64,000 bases of DNA from Centropus unirufus. Its lineage: Eukaryota > Chordata > Aves > Cuculiformes > Centropidae. This document shows, piece after piece, positions 1 to 12,492 of this stretch; within the stretch, counting starts at the first letter, position 1, and the number at the start of each line of letters is the position of its first letter. The position numbers and the translations under genes are program-made. The notes beneath the pieces are model-generated. The model saw only the letters and a list, made by a program, of their open reading frames with translations. It was not told the DNA's origin and did not search any database. The stretch lies in assembly GCA_013397695.1 (NCBI GenBank), contig VYZI01000033.1, positions 1,677,776-1,741,775 on the forward strand. Reading direction: 5' to 3'.

Positions 1-1043
1 TTTATTTAAAAAAGGGAAAAAATGAGTCAGCACTGAAGGCTCTGTATTCACTGCTGTCCAAACTCAGCTGCTCTAGAGTCTCCTCATTCCCACCCCCATC
101 TATGTTGCTGGCACAAATGAATATGGCTATTCCTAATTCAGTACCATGCATTTTCTACTTCTGCATGGGCATGTTACCTGATTTTCAGGTAACAAACACA
201 TTCTGCCTCCAGCCTGATGGAACATGACAGTGATAGCTCCAGTAACAAGAAAGCAAATGGATTTAACATGAACTTATCCTCTTTTATACTTGATCTAGAG
301 GCTAATTCCCTGTAGTGATAACTCTGGGAATAACTACTGAAGTAAATCTTTCCAAATTCTAGGAGATTTTGTAACTGTGCTCTGGGTTTGATCAGTTCTG
401 ATTCTATACTTATTTCCCATTGTGATAGAAGGCAGAATAGCTGTGTTAGAGGGTCTTTAGCAGTTATCAGGTTCATAGGAAATAAATAAGGTTGAACTGT
501 TTTTAGTATACAAAGTAAACACTGTGACATGTATGAAAATGTGGACTATACCATCTTCCGTCTCCTCATGCATAAGTCTTCCTACCTGGCATGCAGCTTT
601 TTTTTCTTCCTCAGGAAAAGCTGTATTCCATTTTTTTTTTTTCAATATCTCCTGTGGGTCCCAATCTGGCAGGGTTTTCAGTGCACACTGCAAGCCTAAG
701 CAAAGTACACGCCACACTGTGAAAGGGATACATTACATAAGAGTTCTCTGAGGTTTACACAGTGCTGGACTGCAGTATAAACTGTCTCTGAGATGGATAA
801 AAACCATCTCGCAACCGAGGATTAACACTGATTCTTGTCAGGGGCTCTTGATTTGAGAGAAGAGAAGGAAATTTGTGTGTGCTGTTTTAGTGAGTTTTAG
901 CAGCTATATAAACCACACTTTGAAAGTTTGATGTGTATCTAACCATCAGCATGTCTGAACTCTGATGAAAGGGACAATGAGCTCCAGTTATGCAGCCCTT
1001 ACTCCTGAAGCTTCTCCTCTGCAGCCAGAGAGCAGCCAGGGGG

Positions 1044-1107
1044 ATTTGCATATAAATCCTGAGCGTTTGGCAACTTTTGCTGCAGTTTGAGAGAGAGCAA
1101 TGCAAAT
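1044..1107. promoter_or_regulatory. Candidate octamer/TATA cluster
   Basis: ATTTGCAT (1044-1051) is the reverse octamer motif and runs directly into TATAAAT. ATGCAAAT (1100-1107) is the forward octamer, giving an inverted pair with 48 bases between them. Octamers bind POU factors, and an octamer near a TATA box is a known promoter arrangement. No exon can be shown beside it, so this is only a candidate. Confidence 0.3.
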
Positions 1108-2168
1108 TCCCCCGAAGTTAGTTTGTGTTTCAGTCACACTACAGAAGATTTAGCTTATCCAGTGCTTGGCTCATGATCCTAGCAAGGCAGCTGGGGGGCT
1201 GTCTGCTTGCCTGCAGCTTCTCTACAATAGTCAGAGCTCAGTATTTGGAAGATTTGATTGAAGTTCTGGGGTGACAATGGTGGTTGCAGTTCGATCTCTC
1301 AGGTACTGCAAGTTTTACTTTGTGGAAGTTGGAACAGAGCTTTCCTGGAGGTCACTCCAAAGTTCCTGACCAGACATCCACAGAGATTGTTACAAAGTTA
1401 ACAATCTTCCAGACTAAGTGGAAGACAGGCTGCTTCCTCTTTGACTTCTCTAATAGCCCAACACGCTACCCTCTAGCAGGACACACATTTGGAGATGTTC
1501 TCCCAGACCTCCAGGCAGGGTGCTGTAGCACAAGCACCTTTGGACCTCAGGGAAGAGAACAAAAGTTCCCAGTGAACTATGGCAGGCATTTATATTGCAC
1601 AGTAGGAGATAGATACTTTAAATACCTCTTTTAAAAGAGGTTAAAAAAGTACATAAGAAACAAATCTCTGTCGTTAGTGACGTGTTATCCTAAATGTAGA
1701 CCTTCATGGAAGAGGAGGGAGAAGTTAGATAATGATAATCACTGAACACACCTCAACTCATGCCTGCTACAATACCAAACTGAAGATATCCAGCACCTCA
1801 CAGAACTATATGAATTCTACAAATTCAGTTTCAGAGCTCAGAGGTGAATTAAAGAATGGATTTACGAGGAGGATGGTATAATATCAAAGTATTAAACTCA
1901 CAATATTAGTCCTACACACTGTGCCCATACCACATTTTTTCATCAGATTTCTTACCAAAGAGCGGCAGAAAGCTGTTACATGACGGCTGTTACTTGGAGG
2001 TGTTAGATCAGCATATATACATGTACACAATGCATTCAGAAAGCCCAGAAGCAAACTATGAAGTGCTATAAGGTCTTGCCTACTGCAGATCACTGCCTTT
2101 TCTATCAAATCTATTGGATACTTTTAGATTGCTGCTTTTTACCCATACTTATGTATTGGGTAAAAAGA

Positions 2169-2185
2169 TTTTTTTTTTTTTTTTT
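2169..2185. repeat. Poly(T) run, 17 bases
   Basis: Homopolymer with no retrotransposon similarity beside it. Confidence 0.9.
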
Positions 2186-2614
2186 AATTGCATCAGCTTT
2201 CTATTCCCCACTTCTCAAGGATTGTTCCTGATGTCTTCCAAAGAACTTCTACCTTGTTGATCTGGTTACAGTTTCAGATAAACCTGCCAAACTTTTATAA
2301 GCCAAACCATCTTAAAATTACTTTTTCTTTCCAGGAGAAAGGTCTACACACAAGCCTTCTATTGCATTGTCTATTTATAGCTTTAGTTTGTCCTGTGAAT
2401 GAACAGATCACAAAACAAACTGCAGGGGCATTTGATGGGTGTGCCTAGCAGTGTGTGAGGCCACTGGGTGGGAAGGCAAAGGAAACTCGGGAAAGTCTTG
2501 TTGAAGTTTGGGAATGACTGAGGATGTCACCTCAGGTCTGGCTTTCTCTGAACTGCTGAGGAGGCAAAGCTCTGTTCCCCAGCCTTAATCCTTGCACATC
2601 TCCACTGAGAAGAT

Positions 2615-2742
2615 GGGGCCAATGGCAGGGCAAAGGCTGAGCCATGCCTCTGGCATCTGGCCAATCAAAGCTTTCTGGAAGGTTGTGAGGCTTGCAATGG
2701 GCTGGTACTCTGAGGAAAAATATGCATGATTCTCATTGGTGC
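2615..2742. promoter_or_regulatory. Candidate CCAAT-box cluster
   Basis: CCAAT occurs at 2619-2623 and 2661-2665, and its reverse ATTGG at 2735-2739, within a locally GC-richer stretch (about 2520-2740). Several CCAAT boxes close together are typical of NF-Y-bound promoters or of some LTRs. There is no TATA box, CpG island or exon beside them. Weak evidence. Confidence 0.2.
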
Positions 2743-5227
2743 TCTACCAACACGAAATCTCACCCTTTACCATTCCCACTAGTAATGGAAGTAGCTTACA
2801 CCTAGAATGGATTGGGAGTCAGTGGATATATCCTGCCTCTGTTATACAGGGAAATGATTATGTAATTTGCACCTTTGAATGCTTGTCTTGTGCACTGGTA
2901 ATAACGGTGTGCCTTGAGATTCTTGCTAAACATGTTGCAGACTTAGTATGGCCTCAGTCAGCAGCCATTTTTTTCTGAATCCAACTGCTTTATTTAATTC
3001 CAGTGCCTGGAGGAACATCTGGACTAGTAGTAGTAATAAGGCTGTTATGCTACAAAACTGAAAGATTATGAAAGACAACATATTTTACTAGAGTAAAGGG
3101 AAAATGGAGTAATTGCTAATAGCAAATGGGAGCTATGACACAAAATATTTTAGCAAAACTCAAAATATTATTCTGTGTATATGAGATACATATTCAAGGT
3201 TTTGAAACATTTTTCATTGCTTTCCTCTGGAAATACAATTTATCTGTAGATGAATCTATGATAGTATTTGACTCTGTTCAGCTTTGATACTTATTAGAAC
3301 TCAAAACATTTCTAACACTGCATGATCCTTATTTATGTGTGCTGACTATGTAGGAAGATGCTCTACAAAAGCTGATTAGCAATGGAATGACATGCCTATG
3401 CTATTTAGAACAAACTGATTCAGTTTTGGTGTCTTCCCCACCATCAGATGTCTGCCTTTATTTCCCCTGAAATTGTGGGCATCAAGAAGAATTTATGGGT
3501 GCCTTTTAGCTAATGAGCTGCTGTGATCACAGGCACATTTACAAAGAGCCTGGATTTCAGTAGTTGTAACAGTAAACATAAAATTTTCAGTAGTAGCTTC
3601 ACATGTAACAGTGAAAATCTGGTGAGTAAAGACAATATCAGCACATAGCTCCACCTCTCTGAAGGATCCTCCCTCATGAATGCTATGTAAAAGTGACTCT
3701 GAAACTATTTTTGTGCATGATTTCTGCACGCTGCCCCTGCCACATTATTACTCTGGCAGCTTGCTCTTAATTAATAGAACATAACAGTAGGGAGAAGCAA
3801 GATCTAGATCCCAGTCCCTCTCACAATGAACATAAATCCTATCAACATAGAAACTAGAGCATAGGTCCCCTCTTTAGTGAGTGAGTATTGCAGGCATCAA
3901 GTTATGGAGGACTTAATGTAGTTAATGTTGCTATTATAAAGCCAGGCTTTTCAAATTACCCTTGTAACATATAGTTTGTACCAGAAGAGAAGGACTCCAG
4001 CTCCACTTAGGTGAACAAAGAGTTTGAACTAGTGTCTCTTGGGAATGTAAATGAGAGCAAAAAGGCAAAACATTTGGAAGAAAATGTGCAGAACCTGTGC
4101 AATGTAGGGCCTAAAGATGTCTAGATTTGGAACAAAATTAGAGGTTTCTGTTTTAGTTTTCCTATACTTTAGCAAATATTGCTAAAGCAAACTGTCCAGG
4201 TTTTCTCAACACATTAAACTGTTATCTACACTGAGACTAACACTGTCCTACTGTTGCCAGTTCTTCTGGTAATAAGGTTTTTTAAAATGGGATTCTATGA
4301 ATAGAATGTCTCTGAAAAGAATTTTATAATCACTGTGAAATCAAGTACCATTTAAAAAAAAAGTGATGTCAGAATAAAGATTTTTTTAAAAGATCCAGAA
4401 GAAAGCATGCACTTCTAGATAAAGCACTTTGGTTTCTTTGCAATGCAGGCAGATTTTCAGGCTCATGTTGTTAGAGGGCATAAATGACGCAAACTGCAAG
4501 TCATAGAGGTCTGTTGCCATGAAAGAGTGGGTGCAGTTTTGGGTTAGCTGTGGTGTGATATTTCCATCTGATACCTAGAGTCAGCCAATAGCAGCACGTG
4601 GTGAGAGGCTGTAGAGCACAACATGTTCCAGTAGCACCTTAGGTTTGATCTCTGTGGCACCCTTGCTGCACACTGCACAGTGAGCCCCAGTCGTTGCTTC
4701 TTTTTGCCTCTAAATTTGATGCACAGAAACCGAAAGTACATTTATTTTGTTCAGATCTTCAGTAGGTAGTAATAATTTCCTTAGGGGTATGAGTGAATGC
4801 ACCAAGAAATAATTCTCAGTTATCCTGGTGCAGGCTTTGATGATTGTCTAGCAGATATGCATTTACTTCTGGTTTGCAGTCAGGAGTTGTACCTTCTGCA
4901 GGATTTCACTGCCCACCATCTGCAGTAACTATGAATGATGGGGGTTTAAATACTTTGCTGAGCTATTATTTTTCTCTGCATGATGTGAATTGCAACCTTT
5001 GTAATCAGGCAATTGGTAATATGTTTTGTATTACATGGAATCAGAAGAGGGATCGATGTTTTGGCTCCCTTTGTGGGAAAAGATGTGTGAGTAATGTTAT
5101 GTCAGGGATCATAGACGTGCCTCCCCATGCTCTTTTACTATTTACACTAAGTTGTTCTCTGGATTGAATGCATCATTCTGGAAATGTGTTCTGGTTTAGG
5201 ATTGAGACTGAGTTGCCGCAAGTGGAA

Positions 5228-5275
5228 GGGTTTTTTGCTTTGGATTCCTCATCTGTGAAATGTAATTCTTTGAGA
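5228..5275 (+). mobile_element. Possible MIR-core remnant
   Basis: The segment TTCCTCATCTGTGAAATG (from about 5246) is close to the most conserved MIR 3' block, TTCCTCATCTGTAAAATG. Flanking similarity is weak, so this is a short and uncertain remnant. Confidence 0.25.
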
Positions 5276-5701
5276 AACTGGGATGAATGGTTTTAACAAA
5301 GATGATGTTATAGTTTGGCCTCAGGATATATAGGGCTGTGGTGTATGGTTTACTTCACAGGGTTCCCAAAGGCAGAATGTCACAGAGCTCATTCTGCATG
5401 TATAGCTGTAAATCCAAATGGAACCTTTTGTGACAGCTTTCTGTGGACTGACCTCTCTGGAACAGGGTCATTTGCCACTAATTCCAAGCAGAGGTAGTTT
5501 AGGGTGTTTAGGTGATGAAAACTGTGTCATAAAGAAGAGTTTTGGACAGGACTTGTCCGGTTTATCTACTTCAGCACTTGCTAGGTTTTGCACACTTTTT
5601 CTGAATATAACTGTATGGGTAGCTTTTGTCTCTCTTTTCTTGGCTGGTACATTTGTTTCTCATCCTCCCAAAAAGGGGCACATGTGCTTCCATGTTCCCA
5701 G

Positions 5702-5736
5702 AGAGAGAATCTCTGGGATTTAGAGAGAATCTCTAA
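5702..5736. repeat. Duplicated AGAGAATCTCT palindrome
   Basis: The 11-base palindrome AGAGAATCTCT occurs twice, about 20 bases apart, within a tandem duplication of AGAGAATCTCT plus spacer. A small local structure of unknown meaning. Confidence 0.75.
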
Positions 5737-8700
5737 ATGGGAAGAATGAAAAAAGTGATCTACAGGGCTGCATCTCAATTTTGCAGAATGAAGAAGAGTA
5801 AGAGTCTGGCTGGGATATGTACCTTCAATTATTTGGTGGTATCCAGGACTTGTTACTGCCATGCGATTATTGCTGCCCACTGAATCTGCTGATGGTCTGT
5901 GTAATCAGAAGACCTCCTCAGCTCCATGAGGTTGTAGTAATCTAGGGAGCAGGTGTTCATAAGTTGCAGGAAGGGAGGCCTGTTTCTTCAGTATTTTCTT
6001 CTCATGTCTTCTAATGCTGGTTTTAACATCCTCTGGATCTTGTGGGTTTCGATCTCCTTTCAGTTTTAGTGGTTACATTGGTTTGTTACAAAGTTCTCTT
6101 CTTAGTGAGGCTGGATTAATTTGCAAACCATGATAGAAGCATGAAATATTTGTGTTTAATTTTTTACCTCCTAACTCTATATGTCCATACACGCCTTTTA
6201 GATCTCAAGTGTGTAGTAGAATAACTGAACAAAAAAACCTAACTGCAACTTTCTGATCTTCTGACACATTGGAAAAATGGTTTTGCTTGTGATACAAAAG
6301 GAATCTAACCACATTTTTGCAGAATCCCCTGTTTTAGACTGCAAGTTAGATCTAGTTGATACCCCAGTACCCAGACACAGGTGTTACTGCAAGTAAGATA
6401 TCATTTAAGAAGTTGAAGTTGTTTTATTTTCTTTACATTTCATCTGATACTAGCTGAATTTAGATCTGTATGTGCTCAGTGCAAACAACTGACAAGTAAT
6501 TAAAGATAATATTGTAAAATGAATATAGAGAAGGAAGCTAGATTTTTACGAGATAAGTAGATTTTTAAAGTGCTTTCTTCAGGTGGAATATTGTTACTGC
6601 CAAACTAAAAATGAAAATTGATTATAGATGAAAGAGCAATTTGATATGCATTTAATGTGTGAAATCCTTCAGCTTGTGCCAGGAGAAGGGAGTGTGACTG
6701 GGTTATACTTAGCAGAAAGGTGCAAAGCTGAAATGAGATTTCTCTCTCATACAGACCTCTGTGCCATTGCCAGTTTTTTTCCCTACTGCATTTGTCTCTT
6801 CTGGTTTTGATTTTTTATTCTGACATATTTGTCCGTTTGGTACAGAGAACCCAAACTAAAGAAAACATGTAAGGTTTTCAGTCAGGCTATAGCCTCAGCC
6901 TGACTGTGCCTGATTAAGCATAGAATGGAGTTGTTATGTTTTGTGGTTGCTATACCCTCTTCTTGAAATGTTCTATGTGTATCAAAGAGCTACATATATG
7001 CAACATCTTTTTCGTAGGGTGCCCACACCAATTTGTAAGGTGGTGTCAGTGTCTGCACACCTTTTGGGAGAAGACCAGTTCCTTTAGACCCAGAATGAGA
7101 AAGGGCCGGGTCCTGTATTTAAGAGGCACTGGGCAGTGGAAAGATCTGTAATTCCTGCTAATCTGAAAGGCCAATCATTGCCTTGTCTTGGACTGCTGTA
7201 AAAGTGTGTTATGACCAGTTGTGAAGAGGATCATCTTACACCAAACTCCAATGTCACGAGGCATCCGACTTTCACGTTGTTCTAGGAACCAACCTTCTCA
7301 CCTTACTCTTTAACCTTGAGTACAGAGGTAGATGTGAAACATGTTTACTTAGGAACTTAGGACTAGAGAGTTATCTTACTAAAGGCAGTTTTCTGTAGTA
7401 TTACAGGACATATATTTTGTGTTTATGATAATGCTGCAGGAGTAATTTGATTATTAGTTATGTGTCTTCTCAGGTCATGCCATTATATTGCTGCAGAAAA
7501 GGCCATTTTCTACTTTCTTCTGGTGGAATTCTGGTGGAAATAAGAGTTGTGTGATATCATTGTTAATAGATAACATTTGTTTTACCTGGACACCACCTCT
7601 CTCAATGATCTTGACAGAAACTACTTTGTGAGTTCATTTTGATTGTGCACAAAAGACGTTGAGCACTCTGGGTTTGAGGGCTTTTTGTGTTGTGATTGAC
7701 TGTACAGTGGAGATCATCTCTTCAACCTCAAAGCATGGTGGAGCCATGCAAACAGCCCTCTGCTAAACATGGAGGTAACAAAGCTGCTGGCATCTTGGTT
7801 ATGTCTGAGACAAATATGTCCCAACAGTTAAAAAAACCTCTATTGCCTCCTGAGTTACAACCTTTTATATCATTTTGTAAACAATTCTATTGGCTGGCCA
7901 GATGAAATTACCTCCTATAACAATATAACAATGAGTATGCATAGCCTTCATTTCCTACAAGGTGATGAGGACTCCCATTACACAATAATTTCAGTAGGGC
8001 CCTTGTCAGCTTGCAACACTGTGTCAATAAATTAAGAGCTTTTAGGGCTGCTCTGTTTTATAGATTTTGAAATGCCTTATAGCATTGTGTAAATAATAAA
8101 TTTTACTATAGCAAAGCTGCCTTCTAAGAATATATAATGGAAACCCAGATCTAATAGAGAGGCACATCTTTTAAAAAAGTTTTCCCATACCACTGGGAAG
8201 ACTCAAGTTCATTGTCAAACAAAAGAAAGAGACTACCTTCAAACATTTAAATAATTTCCTCAAGTTTAGAATTTAATTAAAGTTTGTAATAGCTTTTTGG
8301 ACTAACAGAATATTTCTGTTGTCAAAATGGAAAGTCATATGCTAATAATTGTAGGAAATGCAAATTACATTATCCAGCTATGTCAAAACCCTGTGTTATA
8401 GCCAATGTCCAAGCATTAGGACTGTGGCAGTGGAAGGGGTAGTAGCGAAGCACAGTGGCTGTGGCTCAACTGGTCCCATTCCCCATGTCCATCCCAGGGG
8501 CAGTTTGATGACATTATAGTAGTCACCATACACCTCCCTTCTAAGTACAGCCAGGTAGGAGCATATGATTGGTGAGGAAAGCAGTGCTCAGGCTGGTCCT
8601 ACCCATATGCTTTCATATGTCCTAGTGTCTTGCAACAGCTTTTCAATTTCCTTTTCTGAAGAGTGAGGAATATGGACTCTAAAGGACTGGAATATCAACA

Positions 8701-9295
8701 GGTAGATTACATTCTAAAGATTTTTTGTGTAGTGACTGCCAAAAGCAAAAGAAAGTGTTCATTTACCATGTGTAACATATTTACTAGTGACTCAGGAACT
8801 GATATGATAAATTCTTCTTCCTTTGAGAGTCAATATAGCGTGTATTCTACTTTTAAACTCCTTTGAGCTGAATGGTTCCTTATGTGATTTTAATTCTACA
8901 TCGTAGAATATATCATGAAGTAGATATATTAGCTCAAGTCCCAGAAAGAGAGCTATGATTTAGTGTGGATCTGCAGCAGAAGTCAGAAAAAAATGAGCTT
9001 TGGCAAACTTTACTGTGGGTGTTTAAGAAGTTACAACACAGTGACCCCAAACTTCACAATAGAAGTGCATATTCCTGTCTGGCAGTAATTTCATACTTGG
9101 GGGGCAGGGGGGTAACACAGGTGACATGGAGAGCCAATTGACTTTGATGTGGAGCTATGCGTGTACCACTTCTTGACCCTCAGTTGTTGGTTGGAGCCAA
9201 ATGGGGTACGTCCCTGACATACCTCATAGCATGGGCACACCCACACTTAGTGTCTCACAGTCATAGCTAGTCCTTCCCTGAGGTAGAAAGCTTTT

Positions 9296-9418
9296 GTCCG
9301 CTTTCACCACTAGCTCAGTGAGGCATGAAGCAATTCATACAACTTGCTGCAGAGTTTGGGGCTAAGCCTGGAATTGTACCAGCATCTTTGTGTCCCAGCC
9401 TATTGTCCTAGTCACTCT
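9296..9418 (-). mobile_element. Probable ancient MIR/CORE-SINE fossil
   Basis: Read on the minus strand, this stretch follows the order of an amniote MIR-type SINE. A decayed B-box-like segment comes first (CTGGTACAATTCCAGGC, at about 9367-9383), then GCAAGTT, then a GCCTCACTGAG block resembling the MIR segment GCCTCAGTTTCCTCAT. These SINEs were active before birds and mammals separated and survive as worn copies in birds. Assignment is by eye from short matches; a profile search would settle it. Confidence 0.4.
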
Positions 9419-12400
9419 TTGTTCTTTGGGGTCTGACTCAGCTCTCCTCAAACATTACAATTTCAATTTTCCATTTTTTTTACTTATTTTGTGGTTTTGT
9501 CCCCATAGCGCCTGCCAAAGCAAACCTCTGCCTCTACTTCTATGTTCTCTTCTTGTCACTCTTCATTGTTTGATCTTTAAATCTTTAGAAAATTCAAGAA
9601 TGGCAATATAACATTGTGGAAAAAACTGTTACAGTTGGATGCTGCTGCATAATCTCATTGCTTATTGTGTTAGAGACAATTTATTGTGTTTTATCTTATT
9701 GTGAATAGGTTATCCTTTTCCAAATACTAGGATGTGGGGCTTTTTTAGCTCACAATTGATTCTCTGTGTTCAATACTATTTATTTTCATTTATTAAAATT
9801 AGGCTCCAATTCAGAATGAAAAAAGAGGATACTGAGTTCTCTCTGAGTAAATTTAAAATTCTGCCAGTGTGAAGATTCTCCAAGCTTGGACTGGAAAAAA
9901 CGTGGAAATGATAAAATGTCATTCAAGATAGAAAAGAGATTGTGGGATTCTTTTTCAGCATGGTCATAAGAAGCAAAAATAATCTTTAAAGATGTTCTAT
10001 CCCCTACATTTTTGGGGGAGGTTATTCTAACCAAAATCAGTAAACCAGTTGTAAACTATTGATGAGACTGATGTGAGAAGAAGAGTTTGTTTTGGAGGAT
10101 GATTTCAGGCTCAAAGGCATTACTCTCAGCACATACAATGTTACTAGCAAGAGGAAATATTACACCACATTTGACATCATTGCATTGTTTCATTAAGTGT
10201 GCTTTTATTTTATGTCCTTGCTGTTCTGAGAACATCTCTTCTTTGCAGGCTAACATTATGACATGCTTGTATTCAACTGGCATCTTTTTGTTTTCTTCAT
10301 GTAAAAAACATGGCCAGAGCAATTTGGTTTGGAGGAATAGTTTGATTTACTGATACTTGTACTCATATTCTGCATAAATGCATTAGCAACTGTTACAATA
10401 TCTAAGTACAATTCAGTTTGGTGAGAATTGTCTCAGCTCATTTTTTCATCCCTTCCCATTCAAATCCTCCTACAGTTGTACACAGTGTTGCACTTACATT
10501 ACGGCTGAGAGAGGGGAGAATAGTCTTAACCTCTGTTTTCTGTAGTCTGGTTTATAGGGAATCTACTGAGTTTGTCACAGCGATATTATTGTTCCATTGT
10601 TTTACTTTTAACCCCATTTTCTCTTCATGCAAATTTGATATAGGAAAAAAATATTTTTGGTCATCTTTCTACTTATTTTTCCTGTCTATCTTTGATGGGA
10701 AGCTGCAATGTTATTGCTTGCCATCACGAGTAAAATCTATTGAGGCATCTGAGAAGTCCCAGTGGAGAACCTGTCACAAGTAAAGAAAAAGTAGTATAAA
10801 TGCAGAAAATATGCAGGCCAGTGCTTGCTTTATGAATTGTCCTGTCACACATAACACAGAACTGTTCATTTAAACATTTGTATGAACATTGTTGATGAAT
10901 GTTTTTAATATAATTATGCCATTCTTAGCACTTCCTCACAAGAAACTAGGTAGTTGGTTTCATCCAGGCCCTTGATCAGAGTAGCTCTGCCTTCTGAGAA
11001 AATTCAGCTGTGTTTAACTGATCGTGGATTAACTTTTGTTTCAGTGGTTTTGCAGAAACATTTTCTTTCTAAAGACTACACTTTTGGACTCTGTTATGGA
11101 GGGTTAGGACAGTGAAGGATGAGAGGATGAAACTCCCCTCTCTCCTCATCTTTTTGTTGAGGTGCTTTTTCTACTGCTAATTTCTGGACTTCGGCAATGA
11201 CTGGGCTTTCAACAAATCAGTGCATGCTGGCTCCCTCAGAACAAGGAAACCAAAGCTAAGTTGTGCAGCTGCAGTGCTTCAGACAGCCTGAAGAATGACT
11301 TACTTTCTATATCAGGGTTATGCTCACACTGCTGTCTGGCAAACTGTAAAGGTGAACGCCCAAGAGGGGAAGGCAGTGGCTGTGGGGTGAGCTGTCAATA
11401 CAGCAGTCTGTGAATCAAACCACTCTCTCTCTCCCACCCTTTCTAGAAATCTATCAAGCTGGCAGGCTGCCCTGCCTGAAATAAATGTGGAAAATATTAT
11501 GTAACTTTGCCCTGTGTGCTGCGCTGACAGGGTAGGCGCTAGGCAGGTTTTAGTTACACTATCTGCTGTGGCTATTTTTTGACCAAAGGCTTCTCTATAT
11601 TTCCTCTACTCCCACCCTCTCATTTATTTTTTTTTTACTTCCGCTGACAACAGAATGCAACTCAACATCTGCAAACTGGAAAACAACATCAGCAAAGCTA
11701 TTGAGGGTAGGCTATTCCCTTTAAAAAAACATCCCTGCTGGAGGAGGGATATATTGCCTCTAACTGTAGCCAAGCACTGAAACAGTCTCAGATCTCCTCC
11801 CCTGGAGTTATATGCTGTGTCAATACCTCCCTCTGCTGAAAGGTCTACATTCTTCCTGTTTTGCTTGACTATTTTTTTCCGTGACAGGACTTGCAATCTG
11901 CGATATGTAATAGAGAAGCCTGCTTACTGCAACACAGCTGCCCTATGGAGAGAATACACTCTGGGGAGTGCATGAATATAAACTATCTGTCCTTCCCTAG
12001 TGTAACAGTTTGTAGGCTAGAATCTGAGATTAGGAAAAGATGATAATTCAGAGCCAGATGACTTCTAAAAATACTCTTCAAGGAACTCCTATACTGGAAT
12101 TCGGCAATTGCCAAGGGGAGTTCTGTTGAAAGACAATTCTATGTGCATTTGCCTTATAACTTCAGTTTATTTTCTTCAGTTTTAGTCACTTAGTTTTTGT
12201 TCTAGAAATTGTAATATTACAGCATGGTTTGTTATCCATTGTGCTGCATGGACTACCATGTAAGACTTTAAGTGTGGTGTTACTCAAACAGATTGAATTA
12301 TCTTTATGGTTGGAAAATCTGTGAATCGTCTCAACTACAGCTGGTGTGGTTATTAGGGAGCTCAAAGTCAGGACCTCAGTTTTTCAGGGGTTTAGGATTA

Positions 12401-12450
12401 GGGACCTAAGCTAGTAATTCTCGTCTCAGATTATTATAGGATAATACAGG

Positions 12451-12492
12451 TTTCTTAGGGAGTTTTTTCTTAGGGAGTTTTTTCTTAGGGAG
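12451..12492. repeat. 16-bp tandem repeat, nearly three units
   Basis: The unit TTTCTTAGGGAGTTTT is repeated with only edge differences. It is a small slippage array with no coding or regulatory context visible. Confidence 0.9.

Larger units (their letters stand above)
1..9295. other. Noncoding stretch, no gene seen
   Basis: Open frames are short (longest about 120 codons, for example 174-530 on the minus strand and 1284-1634 on the plus strand), overlap on both strands and resemble no known protein. Apart from the candidate sites and repeats listed separately I see unique AT-rich DNA. Confidence 0.8.

Noticed and set aside
11340..11370. CCAAGAGGGGAAGGC read as a CTCF site
   Set aside because: Too many departures from the CTCF core to support without a matrix score.
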